A DNA stretch of 64,000 nucleotides from Blastocladiella emersonii ATCC 22665. Its lineage: Eukaryota; Blastocladiomycota; Blastocladiomycetes; Blastocladiales; Blastocladiaceae. Position numbers and translations under genes: made by a program. Each line of letters begins with the position of its first letter. Positions within the stretch are counted from its first letter, which is position 1. The notes under the pieces are model-generated. The model saw only the letters and a list, made by a program, of their open reading frames with translations, had not been told where the DNA came from and ran no database searches. Below, piece by piece: positions 20,107 to 29,600 of this stretch. The stretch lies in contig JANHCV010000003.1 in NCBI GenBank assembly GCA_025594325.1, positions 2,108,001-2,172,000 on the forward strand. The letters run 5' to 3'.

Positions 20107-21246
20107 CTACTCCTCGTCCTCGTCCTCAAGCGACCAGTCGATACTCTGGACGCTGGCGCGGTGCATGGCGAGCTGGTTCTTGAAGCTGGCGCCCGACAAG
20201 GACTGAGCCGCCGGCGCTGGCGGCTGGCTGCGGGTAGGCGACGATCCGCGCGAGCCCGGCGGCGCGGGGGTCTCGGCGAGCGCGCGCAGGGCCGCGTACG
20301 GCGGGACCTCGCCGACAGCGAGCGCGCGCACGCTCGCGACCATGGACACGAGCCAGTGCGGCGCCGCGGGCAGGTCGGCCACGGATGTCTGCCACTTGCG
20401 GCCCTCCATGGCCGTCAGGAACGGCGACCGCGGGCTATCCTCATAATCCTCGGGTCCCGCGGCGGGCGGCTCGACGAGATCGTTCCCGTCGGCGTCAAAC
20501 GTCCACGGGAGGCGGCCCGGGTGGCGCGGGTTGAGGTGGGCGACGACGGCCAGCAGCGCGGCCTCGACGTCGTCCGCGGGACAGCTCGGCCCGCCCGTCC
20601 GGTGCGCGCGCAGCGACCAGTGCGCGGTGCGGTCGAGCCGCCACCGCGTCGGGACCCGCGGCGTGGCCGCCAGGTCGAGGAAGTGTGCGTCGCGCGGCAG
20701 CGGCTGCGCGTGGTCCCACCCGAGCAGGTACACGGTGCCCGGCCGGGAGCCCAGCGCGATCGTCGCCGGCCGGATGTCACGGTGCAGGTACCGGTGGTGC
20801 GTGTGCAGCGTGTCGAGCAGGTCCAGTAGACCCACGGCCAGGTCGCGCGCGTACGTCGCAACAAAGTGTGGCGAGCACTCGGCTAGCGTCGCGGCGGCTT
20901 GCGGCGCGGCAAAGTAGGACCGCGGGACGGTGCTGCCGAACAGGGGCTCGGACCCCGAGGCCAGCAGCGGAAGGGCGACCGGCGCGGGCGCGGTGCCCGA
21001 CCCGGCGCGCGGCACCTTGCTCCAGGCGTGCAGCTTCTGCAGGACCGCGACCTCGCGCGCCACGGCGTCGTCGGCGTCGCCCGAGCCGACTTTGACCACG
21101 CACGCGGCGCCGTCGGACATGCGCTTGGCGGCGAACGCGCGGCGGCTTAGGGGGAGCCGGCCGAGGAAGGTGAAGGCCGAGCGCAGCGGAACCGTCGTGT
21201 CCGAGGTAGAGGTAGGAGCTGCCGTGGTGGGGACAGCAGGCGGCAT
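20107..21246 (-). CDS. Casein-kinase-1-like protein, probable pseudokinase
   Basis: A 379-residue intronless ORF from the ATG at 21246. It follows CK1-family layout: a beta-strand Lys (AACVVKVGS), HRDIRPATIAL at about residue 192 in place of HRDxKPxN, TVYLLGWDHAQPL where the DFG loop should be, RTAHWSLRAHRTGG resembling CK1 TxRYASxxAHxG, CPADDVEAALLAVVAHL resembling RRDDLESLxYxLxY, then GRLPW. The metal-binding DFG is replaced by GWD, the Asn after HRDxxP is Thr, and the Gly loop is degenerate, so catalysis is doubtful. The long C-tail is Pro/Ser-rich and ends in acidic SLEDEDEE. The gene is convergent with RAM2, 56 bp away. Confidence 0.72.
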   Translation of the reverse strand: MPPAVPTTAAPTSTSDTTVPLRSAFTFLGRLPLSRRAFAAKRMSDGAACVVKVGSGDADDAVAREVAVLQKLHAWSKVPRAGSGTAPAPVALPLLASGSEPLFGSTVPRSYFAAPQAAATLAECSPHFVATYARDLAVGLLDLLDTLHTHHRYLHRDIRPATIALGSRPGTVYLLGWDHAQPLPRDAHFLDLAATPRVPTRWRLDRTAHWSLRAHRTGGPSCPADDVEAALLAVVAHLNPRHPGRLPWTFDADGNDLVEPPAAGPEDYEDSPRSPFLTAMEGRKWQTSVADLPAAPHWLVSMVASVRALAVGEVPPYAALRALAETPAPPGSRGSSPTRSQPPAPAAQSLSGASFKNQLAMHRASVQSIDWSLEDEDEE

Positions 21247-21792
21247 GGTGATGTTGTTGTTGGTGGCAGTGATGGGTTGAGGTGGGTGATGGGTTCGGTT
21301 CGGTTCGGTTCGTGTCGCTCGTCTAGGGTATGGTGCTGTGCTGTGCTGCAGGTTATGCGGCGTGCATATGGGCCGGGTGCTGATTACAGGCAGTAGTGCA
21401 TGAGCATGAGGGGGTGCGAGCGCTGGGAGCGGGAGAGGGAGAGTTGGTCGGTCGAGCGCCACTCAAACCGACCGACCGACCCACCTGGTCGCTGCCAGAA
21501 TCGCAAAGAAAGCGGCCGCGGCAGGAATCGAACCCTCGACCTGCGTGAAAGCTCGGCCCGAAGCCCGAGAGAGCGGCGAGGCGTGATGCCTGCGGTCACA
21601 TGGTGCGCTGACTCGCGCGTTGGACGCCACAAGCCACGGCCGCCCTCCCTCGCTCGCTCGAGACGCGTCGCTGAAAATGGCCGGCTTTTTCGACTCGCGG
21701 TCAAAGAGGACCCCGCTCCTCGCCTCACACGCTCTCTCTCTCCCCATCTGCCCTCCCGCCCTCGCAACGAATCAAGCACAAACGTAGCTACC
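21247..21792. promoter_or_regulatory. Divergent promoter region with tRNA-like B-box remnant
   Basis: A 546-bp gap between divergent starts. It holds a (GGTTC)4 run near 21292-21312. On the minus strand at 21524-21534 there is GGTTCGATTCC, a consensus Pol III B box, but no A box or full cloverleaf could be folded, so it is not called a tRNA. Confidence 0.4.
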
Positions 21793-23115
21793 ATGCCACC
21801 ACGCCTCCCCGACACGGTCTGGGACAAGATCCGGTTTTTCGCCAAGTACCCGCAGACGTCCGTGTCGCTGCGCCAGATGGTCGAGTTCGGCCCGCGCCCG
21901 TCGCCCGGCACCATGTTCAAGGCCACCCAGTTCCTGCGCGAGGAGCTGCCGATCCGCCTCGCGCACCGCGTCGTCGAGCTCGAGACGCTGCCGCACAACC
22001 TGTCGCGCATGGCCTCGGTGCGCCGGGTACGCGACTGGTACGCCGAGTCGTTCCACGAGCTGGTCGAGTTCCCGCGCATCCAGGTGCCGGCCTCGTTCAA
22101 GGCGCGCGACCGCATGCCGCTGCCCTCGGCGTCGGCGGCGGTGGCGGCCACGGCGCCGCCCGTGCACCGCTACTACACGCCGGTGGACGCCGACGTGCCC
22201 GTGTCGGACGACATGCGCGCGTACACGGCCGACTTCGTGACGCTCATCGAGAACATCAAGCGGCGCCACGACCCCGTCGTGTCCACGGTGGCGCAGGGGA
22301 TCCGCGAGCTCAAGGCGACGCGCGGCCTCGACAACATCGACGCGCCCGTGCAGTCGTTCCTCGACCGCTTCTACATGTCGCGCATCGGGATCCGCATGCT
22401 GATCGGCCAGCACATTGCGCTCAACAAGATGGCCGCCGCCGTGAATAACGGGGGAGACGCGGCCGCGTCCAACACGTCGTCGTCGCGGTTCCTGCGCGCG
22501 GCGCGCGGCGTGGCGGCGGCCCCGCCCGACCCCAACTACGTCGGCATCATCTGCACCAAGACCAACGTGGCGCAGGTCGCGCAGGAGGCCATCGACAATG
22601 CGCGGTTCATCTGCGAGGACCACTACGCGCTGTTCTCGGCGCCGCACGTGCAGCTGTACTGCCCCGAGGACCTGCACTTCATGTACGTGCCGAGCCACCT
22701 GCACCACATGCTGTTCGAGCTGCTCAAGAACAGCCTGCGCGCCGTGGTCGAGCGGTACGGGCCCGACGCCGACCACTACCCGCCCATCAAGATCGTGGTC
22801 GCCGAGGGCCGCGAGGACATCACCATCAAGGTCAGCGACGAGGGCGGCGGCATCCCGCGCTCGGGCGTGCCGCTCATCTGGACCTACCTCTACACGACCG
22901 CCGCGCCCGCGCAGACCACGTCCTCGGACTCGCCCGCCGCCCCGGCATCCGACTTCAAGGCCCCGCTCGCCGGCTACGGCTACGGATTGCCGCTGAGTCG
23001 CTTGTACGCGATGTACTGGGGAGGCGCGCTCAGAATTTTGTCTATGGAGGGGTACGGCACCGACGCTTACCTGCACTTATCGCGCCTAAGCGACTCGGAG
23101 GAGCCGCTGCCATGA
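21793..23115 (+). CDS. Mitochondrial pyruvate dehydrogenase kinase-like protein
   Basis: A GHKL-fold Ser kinase that inactivates the pyruvate (or branched-chain keto acid) dehydrogenase complex in the matrix. It has 440 residues and no intron, with the ATG at 21793. The N-terminal helical domain begins WDKIRFFAKYPQTSVSLRQM and continues with FLREELPIRLAHRV. The ATP site has an N-box LFELLKNSLRAVVE (about 305), G1 DEGGGIPRSG (about 349) and the lid/G2 GYGYGLPLSRLYAMYWGG (about 395). The C-terminal GYGTDAYLHLSRL is PDK-like. There is a non-conserved insertion (NNGGDAAASNTSSS, about 218). I cannot separate PDK from BCKDK by eye. Confidence 0.93.
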   Translation: MPPRLPDTVWDKIRFFAKYPQTSVSLRQMVEFGPRPSPGTMFKATQFLREELPIRLAHRVVELETLPHNLSRMASVRRVRDWYAESFHELVEFPRIQVPASFKARDRMPLPSASAAVAATAPPVHRYYTPVDADVPVSDDMRAYTADFVTLIENIKRRHDPVVSTVAQGIRELKATRGLDNIDAPVQSFLDRFYMSRIGIRMLIGQHIALNKMAAAVNNGGDAAASNTSSSRFLRAARGVAAAPPDPNYVGIICTKTNVAQVAQEAIDNARFICEDHYALFSAPHVQLYCPEDLHFMYVPSHLHHMLFELLKNSLRAVVERYGPDADHYPPIKIVVAEGREDITIKVSDEGGGIPRSGVPLIWTYLYTTAAPAQTTSSDSPAAPASDFKAPLAGYGYGLPLSRLYAMYWGGALRILSMEGYGTDAYLHLSRLSDSEEPLP

Positions 23116-23658
23116 TCGCATGCTTGGCGCGGTTCTCCGTCGCCCACCCCTCCCAATACATCGTTTCCGCGCACAAGCTGTCTTTTCGACCTTACTTGGA
23201 GTTTTAGTCTCACACCAACGACTTGACCGTCGTGGCGTCGTGTTGTTCGTCGCGACGACGGCAGGTTTCGGAGCGCCCGATCCGTGCCCGCTGTATGACA
23301 AACCCTCAGCTTTGGATCAGCAATATTTTTCTCCTTCGTGACATACAAGCTTCCAAGATATAGCGGTTGTCTATTTCTTGCGCGCCCCAGGACGGGCCCG
23401 CGACGAGGTCGCCGGCATGCGTTGATCGCGTCACGTGAAGTGAACGACGCGAAGTTCACGTGCCAGCTGGCGCTCTGCGCAGCGAGGCTTGCCGCCTGCT
23501 CCCACCGCCTTCTCGCCGCGCTCGTCAACACTGCTCCCTCGATCGAGCCGGAATAACACGCACCATGAATCAAATGGAAAATACCCACTTGGTGCAACTG
23601 TTCGACTGGACCACCGTGGCCGCGAATACGGCCCGCGTCAGCCGTCGACCCGCGACCG
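23116..23658. other. Intergenic, start of a gene-poor island
   Basis: About 540 bp, visibly less GC-rich than the flanks. Short ORFs lack GC3 bias. No gene, tRNA or repeat recognised. Confidence 0.4.
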
Positions 23659-24431
23659 ATGCGATCGAGCCACATGTTGAAGTACATGGGTCCGATTCCC
23701 GACGGGAACGGTGGCTTTCGTGGCTATCAACTCGTGCGCGCGACGCTTGGCGCTGACAAGGTCTTTGTGTGCAACAAGCGCCTCAAGAACACGCCCGCGT
23801 TCGACCTTCTCAAATCATGGAGTAATCCGCAGCTCAAGTCGCTTTTTGCGGCCCTTCTCGCCAAGATCTACTTTAATGACAATAGTCGCCGCGACCGCAA
23901 AGCGAAACGCACTGAAACGGACCGGATCGCCGCTTGGAGTCGCGAGTTCCTGCTCACCCTCGAGGAGTACCCGGCTCTCAACCTCATCGCACCCAACAAC
24001 GACTGGAACGCGTCCGAGGGTACCGTCGTTGCGCGCTACGTGTCGACTCCAAACGGGTTCGAGATCCCTTTGCCCGCGATGACGCATGCTTTACTGAAAG
24101 ATTATCTCTCAGCAACCAAAGTCTCGCGATTCTTCACGCGCTTGCGCGATCGGTTGGCTTTACCGGCGTGCCTCGACGCCCTGACCTTGAGCTTCAAATT
24201 CGTCGGAAGTCGAGGAACGCGACGATTGGCTACATCCACCAGTGGGTGTTCTGGTCCTACAGCGCTTGGCAGCCGTTCCGCTCGCGGCTTCCGCTTCGAG
24301 TCGTTCCCGTCGATGCGAATCAAGACGATGACGCTCGCCACGTCGCGATGCTTGACCGGGACGAAACCTGCGTCTTCAGAGTCTATCCTGACTCTGAGAC
24401 TGGCGAATTCGACCACCGCAATCCGATGTAG
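23659..24431 (+). pseudogene. Broken hypothetical ORF
   Basis: Not recognised. One frame reads MLKYMGPIPDG, FRGYQLVRATLGADKVFV, LKSWSNPQLKSLFAALLAKI and LIAPNNDWNASEGTVVARYV, which look protein-like. At about 24150-24200 the sensible frame shifts to RNATIGYIHQWVFWSYSAW and ETCVFRVYPDSETGEFDHR, ending at the stop at 24431. No donor/acceptor pair explains the shift, so I read it as a frameshifted or decaying gene. It sits just upstream of the helicase relic, so it may belong to the same mobile element, but no transposase motif is seen. Confidence 0.4.
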
Positions 24432-25488
24432 CTCGAAGTCCTCGCCGCCCTTCGCGAGTACTGGTCTCCGCCCAAGGACTTCTCGAACCAAGCTCGTCCC
24501 ATTGGTCGAATTCGGGCCTGGGCGGCGGCCTTTTTCGCTCCTGGGCTGCCTCGTCCGTTAACGGCTGTGCACGAGGTTTCCTTGATCCACGGTGTCTCTA
24601 CTGCTGTGACGACCGTGACCGCGGCCGACGGCCAGGTTGTCGTGCGGCTCGAAAACTTACCCACTCGAGACTTATTGGGTCTCCAGTCCCAAACCCAAAC
24701 CCAAACCCAAACCCAACCACAACCGCTCCATGGCGGTCTACGTCTCACACACACGCGCGTGTACGTGCGATCCGATCAGCCGCGGGAGAGAGAGAAGTCA
24801 CACAGGGAGCGATCCGGCGAGCTGGGCGGCGGGCGGCGGTCGACTTCTCCCGTTCGCACACGCTGGGCGACGGCGGCGGCGTCCGTCCGCACCTGGGCAA
24901 AGTCAGCCCTACGCTCTCGGTCCCGAAGTGGGCTGTCCGTCAAGGATGGTGATAGGCCGGGTCTACTCTCCGGTGATACGTTGGTCATGCGGAACGACGG
25001 ATCTCCACTTTTTACCTTAGCTCGCTCGCTCGCTTGCTTGCTTGCTTGCTTGCCGCACTCGGGAAGACATGGTCAAGCAGATATTCCCTTTATATTTCCG
25101 AATCTATGTTTTTCATCAGTGATATATTTCTTACACACACTACTTCTTCTTCTTGCTTACCGTTGAACACGATCTTGAGTACCGGTAGCGCCATGACCGT
25201 GACGCAGACGAACATGGACGACGGCGTCGGCGTCGGGCTCGGCCACGTTGCGGTGCGGGAAACCGGCGAGGTTGATTGATGAGCGGCGCACGGCATCCAC
25301 TCGAGCGAGGTTCTTCTGCTTGGTCTCGCTGATGCCGCGATGAACTCGACGACGGCACTGCTGGTGCGCGGCGGCAAGTCGCCGGTGTTGGTTGGTCTCG
25401 GCCGTGGCAGGCGCCGCCATGCCCGTCATGTCGTTGTTGAGGTAAGGTAGGCCACGAATCTTGCCGCCGCCAGCCGGCCCGCGAAAAG
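24432..25488. other. Non-coding stretch with simple repeats
   Basis: About 1 kb without a supportable gene. It contains the CCCAAA hexamer run at 24688-24717 and a CTCG/CTTG tetranucleotide run at about 25021-25052, then A/T-rich sequence to 25160. Confidence 0.45.
24688..24717. repeat. (CCCAAA)5 hexamer microsatellite
   Basis: About five tandem CCCAAA units (TTTGGG on the other strand). Telomere-like in flavour but not TTAGGG; interstitial. Confidence 0.8.
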
Positions 25489-27614
25489 GTGACTTCTACG
25501 GACCGCCCGATTATCCACAAGATCACAGTCAACGACCACTATATACATCGACAGAGCGAGCTCGAGTCACTCCCGCTGTACGACTTCGCTCAGAGCTGTC
25601 ATATGGAGCTCATCAAGGCCGCGACAAATTACTCGGATCGATCCGTGCCTGGCAACGACGTCAACGTGCCACGCGCCAAGCGCGGCCGTCACGTCGAGCC
25701 ATGGTGCAAGTTCCGCGACGCCCATCCTGCACTCGGCAAGTTTATCGTTACCATGCGCACCACCAAGGTCTTTTCTGTGTCGCTGTTCAGCAATGAGGTC
25801 ATCCCGTCGTTTGACATCGGCAGCATCGAGTCGTGGGCCAGGATCTCCACGATCCTGTTCAGGACGTCCCGCGTCATCAGCGGGGTGGTCCTGGTTCACG
25901 ACAACATGTGGCCGCAGACTCTCAATTATTTTAAAAACACTCGCCAGCAGGGTAGCGACCTGCATCGGTGGATCAACAACTTTCCAGACTCCGTGGACAC
26001 ACTGCCCAGCAAGCTGATCGCTGATTCCGAGGCTGGCAATAGGCTGACGCCCGAGCAGGTCGGCCTTTGACATGCCGTCGGTACTGGCATGGGGAGCGAC
26101 AACGAGGCTGATGGTGAGATCGTGCCCGCCGGTCGACATCGCAAAAGAAGCTCACGGCAATGACGCGTTCCTGCACGAGATCTTGTCCATCATCTCCGAG
26201 AACGATCAGCACGCGGCCATGCTTCTCATGTCAGTACAGTAGGGACGGCTCTCGAACTCGGAACACGCATGTGCCTGCTCTACCACTTGAGCTTCGCCAG
26301 CAGCTGCTCAAGATCGACTCAGATCTGGCGTGGTTCGTGCAACTCGTCAAATTATACCGACCTGGCCAAGAAGGCCGACGAGGATGTCCGTCGATTGCCG
26401 CAGAACACTCGGCGGAGCCAGCTCGCGCTGGACTCGTTCAAGCAGACGGCGCTGTCGCACCGCCGGCCGTCCAGGTGCAGCTCGTGCAGCAGGCGCAGCT
26501 CGCTCCGTACCTGTACGGGCTCAACGTCGAGCAGCGTCGCTTCGTTGAGCACGTCGCGTCAACGCTCGATGTCATCAAGCGCGGCGACGCTGACGTCGAG
26601 TAGCTCCTCATGCTCGTCCACGGCGAGGCGGGCATGGGCAAGAGTCGCGTCAACAACTCAATTCGCGACATGTTCGTCGCCAAGGGCAGCAGCTCGTGAC
26701 TCAAGATCTATCTGTGCGCCAAGCGGCGTGGCCGAGGCGCCCATCGGCGGTTCCACAATCCACGCCATGTGCGGTATCGGTACCACCGCCTCAGCGACCA
26801 AGCCAATGAGCGACCATGCCAAGGCCGAGCTCGAGGCCTCGTTCAGCCAGGTCAAGATTGTCCTCATCAACGAGATCTCCATGGTCGGCGCTGAGCCCTT
26901 TGCCGCCATGCATTTGCGCTTTGATGCGCCGTACCCGAGCCGCGACCATCGTCCGTTTGGCGGGCTGCACGTCTTCGCGTCCAGCGATTTTTTTCCTGTT
27001 CGAGCCCGCCATGGCCCGCTTGCTCACGGTTCCACCTGAGCAGCCGGTCAAAACCAGAGCGCGAGGTGGACGCGGCTCATGACAAAGACCCAATGCAGGT
27101 CGACAGCGAGACTCGGCAGCAGAAGAGGAAACGCGCGTCAAAGCGCAAGGAGCGACCAGTGGGCAGCAGAACTCGAACTGACGCCAACATTGGTCGCGAT
27201 CTGTGGCTCGCTTTCGACTCAGTCTTCATCCTCGTCCAGAAGATGCGGTATTCGGGCGACGCGAGCTTCTTCAACGTACTCCAGGACCTGCGCAACTGCG
27301 TCGTCTCGCAGCGCGTGATCGAGTACCTCGGTTCGCGCCGAGCAGACGTCGTCCTGGGCCAGCATCCAGACCAGCTCGACGACTGGAGCGACCAGGTCCT
27401 CATCACGACGCAGAACTTGGTGCGCGACGCATGGAACACGATGGCCGCCGTAAAACACGCGCGTCATCTCGGACTCCAACCTGATAAGATCTTCAACCTC
27501 CATTGCATCGATCATTGCATCGATCTCGTCCGCAAGCTCTCGACAACTGGACCGCTCCTTGGGCGGCAGATCGTCATTGAGAGCAGTGGCTGTACGAGTG
27601 AGGGTTTTGTCTAG
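25489..27614 (+). pseudogene. Decayed Helitron-type PIF1-like helicase
   Basis: Several frames together spell a Helitron/PIF1 helicase. 25489..26070 reads YDFAQSCHMELIKAA, EPWCKFRDAHPALGKF and SWARISTILFRTSRV, like the pre-helicase region of Helitron proteins. From about 26500 come LNVEQRRFVEHVA, an in-frame TAG at 26601, then the Walker A HGEAGMGKSRV. A TGA at 26697 and a frame change lead to GGSTIHAMCGIG, a Walker-B-like KIVLINEISMVG (DE replaced by NE) and FGGLHVFASSDFFPV. The tail at 27066..27614 has GRDLWLAFDSVFILVQKMR and DDWSDQVLITTQNLVRDAWN. Stops, shifts and the altered Walker B indicate a dead copy. No intact Rep/HUH domain or termini were seen. It ends 22 bp from a tRNA gene. Confidence 0.75.
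26229..26300 (-). other. tRNA-like sequence inside the helicase relic
   Basis: On the minus strand a perfect D-arm (GCTC-AAGTGGTA-GAGC) is followed 20 nt later by TTCGAGA, resembling A and B boxes, but the anticodon arm is too short and the acceptor ends do not pair. It is a degenerate tRNA or tRNA-derived fragment interrupting the helicase reading frames. Confidence 0.3.
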
Positions 27615-27636
27615 AAATGGCCCAAAAAACATCACT

Positions 27637-27719
27637 GATCGGGTGGCCGAGTTGGTCTAAGGCGTTCGACTTAAGCTCGAATGGAGAAATCCGCGCGGGT
27701 TCGAACCCCGTCCCGATCA
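27637..27719 (+). tRNA. tRNA-Leu(UAA)
   Basis: An 83-nt class II tRNA without intron. The acceptor stem GATCGGG/CCCGATC has 7 perfect pairs with discriminator A. The A box TGGCCGAGTTGG and B box GGTTCGAACCC are consensus. The anticodon stem is TTCGA/TCGAA with loop CTTAAGC, giving UAA. The long variable arm (GGAGAAATCC) is typical of Leu. It decodes UUA, a codon expected to be rare in this GC-rich genome. Confidence 0.97.
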
Positions 27720-27726
27720 GGCGACC

Positions 27727-27731
27727 TTTTT
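27727..27731 (+). terminator. RNA polymerase III T-run terminator
   Basis: TTTTT starts 8 nt after the mature 3' end of tRNA-Leu, the normal position for a Pol III terminator. Confidence 0.85.
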
Positions 27732-28053
27732 GCCTGATTGCGCGATGAGACGTCACTATCGACGACCCTCGATGCCGCCGCGCTGCGCGCCGGCTGCCAC
27801 GTCTGCGTCGCGGTACGCCCCGCTTTGAAGCCTGGAATCGCCCGCGAGCGCCGTTTTCCTGTTCCAGGCCGGCGTCTGGGGCCAAGTCGCAGCACTCGGG
27901 CCATGGACGCGTTGCGCCACAAGGCGGGTGTGGCGGCCGAGTCAGCTGATTGGCGAAGCGAGGCCACTCGCCTCGATCAAGCTGGGGTGGACGAGGTCGA
28001 GGCCGCGTTGCTCGCTACCTCCTGTACTTCACCTCCTAGAAGCAGCATTAAAC
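27732..28053. other. Intergenic
   Basis: 322 bp between the tRNA terminator and the BTB gene. No feature recognised. Confidence 0.45.
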
Positions 28054-28917
28054 ATGGACCAACCTGATGCAACGAATGAAGACAGTCCGCAGTCATTCAA
28101 GGACGCCCTCGCTTCCGAATGCGGGTGTGCCAAACAGCACCCTTCACTCATCCGCTACTTCCAACTGAAGGCGGTCAGCAGCGAGCTGTCGGACGTCTCC
28201 GTCGTGTTGCACAACCGAACCTATGCGCTTCACCGAGTAATGCTTGGCCAGACCCCTACTTTGCCGCGCTCCTTGGCGACGCCTGGCACCCGCCCAACGA
28301 TGAGTGCCTGCACCATCTCGAATTCTCCGTGGCGCCGATGGACCACGACGACGAAGCAGCGGTTGCATCGCGCACTATTATTGTTTGGGAGACTGCGCTC
28401 GTTGCCCTGTACGGCGGCTGCACCAAGCACCTCACCTCGCGGATTTCGGCGAGCACTTTCTTTGATACCGTCGAGATTGCTCGCTACTTTGGTACGTTGG
28501 CCCCCGTGCCTGACTCGTGAACAAAAAGCTCACCTTGGCATGTTAGATTTGCCAGTCCTGCTCAATGTATGCGCAGCGGTTTACACTGACGGACTTTCAG
28601 CTCTTTCTGCTGAAGTCGATCTTGCCGATGATCCCTTTCCCTCTCTTGCAGTCCGCTTTCTTGGTATGGTTCACGAACACGATGTCCTTCCGCTGCCGAT
28701 TCAATCGCTTTTGCAAGTCACGGTTGACCATCTACAGTTTCTTGGACCGCATCCTCTGACGCGAGTTATTCTCTGCGCGAACAGGAGAAGTCAGGCGCCT
28801 GACTCGCCGAGCTCTCCCACTCTCTCGTTTCCCCCGCGGCTGATCGAGCGCACGTCCACGCGCGTAGCCAGTTTGAGAAGCACATCACTCAGAGGGTTGA
28901 AAATAGTTCAGTTTTGA
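28054..28917 (+). CDS. BTB/POZ-domain protein with apparent frameshift
   Basis: BTB proteins are usually Cullin-3 adaptors or transcriptional scaffolds. The start MDQPDATNEDSPQS leads to the BTB signature SDVSVVLHNRTYALHRVMLG. The next BTB segment, PYFAALLGDAWHPPNDE, lies in another frame: one base appears missing in the ACCCCTAC run near 28250-28258. After that a 55-bp intron, 28492..28546 (GTACGT...TTAG), joins TVEIARYF to DLPVLLNVCAAVYTDG in phase. The stop is at 28917. Either the gene is freshly dead or the base is a sequence error; the intact downstream frame and intron favour a recent or artefactual lesion. Confidence 0.6.
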   Translation: MDQPDATNEDSPQSFKDALASECGCAKQHPSLIRYFQLKAVSSELSDVSVVLHNRTYALHRVMLGQTPTLPRSLATPGTRPTMSACTISNSPWRRWTTTTKQRLHRALLLFGRLRSLPCTAAAPSTSPRGFRRALSLIPSRLLATLVRWPPCLTREQKAHLGMLDLPVLLNVCAAVYTDGLSALSAEVDLADDPFPSLAVRFLGMVHEHDVLPLPIQSLLQVTVDHLQFLGPHPLTRVILCANRRSQAPDSPSSPTLSFPPRLIERTSTRVASLRSTSLRGLKIVQF

Positions 28918-29600
28918 CGTTGTTTGCCGAGTATTATCTCGGCCGGGACGCACGTCCATGGCGTCAGATCAAGAAGCAGTAGAATCGTCGAGGACTTGAA
29001 AGTTGAACACCTTAGGCAGATCACTCGTGCAAGCGAGGCGAACTCGAACCACGCGCATCGCGAGCGGATGTGGCGCCTTGGACGCGTTGCTTGTGGCGCC
29101 GTGATGTGGCGCTGTGATGCCATCTCGCCCCCCGATGAGTCGCCGCAGCGTAATCTCCGTTATCTCCGCGGAATCGCCCGACTTGTCTCCCGTCTCGTCT
29201 CTCTCCCCCTCCTCCACCTCGTCGCGTTCCTCCTCGCTCCCCCTCCCGCTTCCTTCGCCCTGCATACGAAGCTCATGCACTTGCGCACTCCACTAGCTGC
29301 ACCAGACGAGTAGCGCAGTCCGCACCCCCAAGCGATCGTCCCTAAGCGCGATCCCGGCGCCAGCACCGTCGTCAACTCTCGATCCGATCCCCGCGTTACC
29401 GAAACTGGCCTCAAGCACGACTTTCACCAACCAGCTCTTCACCATCTTCCTCATCGTGGTTTCTCCGATCCCTTGGTCTGTGCCCGCCATCGTCGTCGCC
29501 CACACCACCCCCTTCACGCCGTCCCACTCCCTCTCGTACTGGCCGCCCTAAGCGTACGCGCTATCGTCTCCTTCCCTCTTCCAAACCTCACACACGGTGC
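28918..29600. other. Intergenic, end of the gene-poor island
   Basis: 683 bp with C/T-rich tracts in the right half (29180-29260) that probably belong to the ARG2 promoter/leader. No gene recognised. Confidence 0.45.

Noticed and set aside
21511-21620. Possible minus-strand tRNA around the B box at 21524-21534
   Set aside because: No A box; the T-stem has a mismatch, and the acceptor and anticodon stems do not pair. At best a 3' tRNA remnant.
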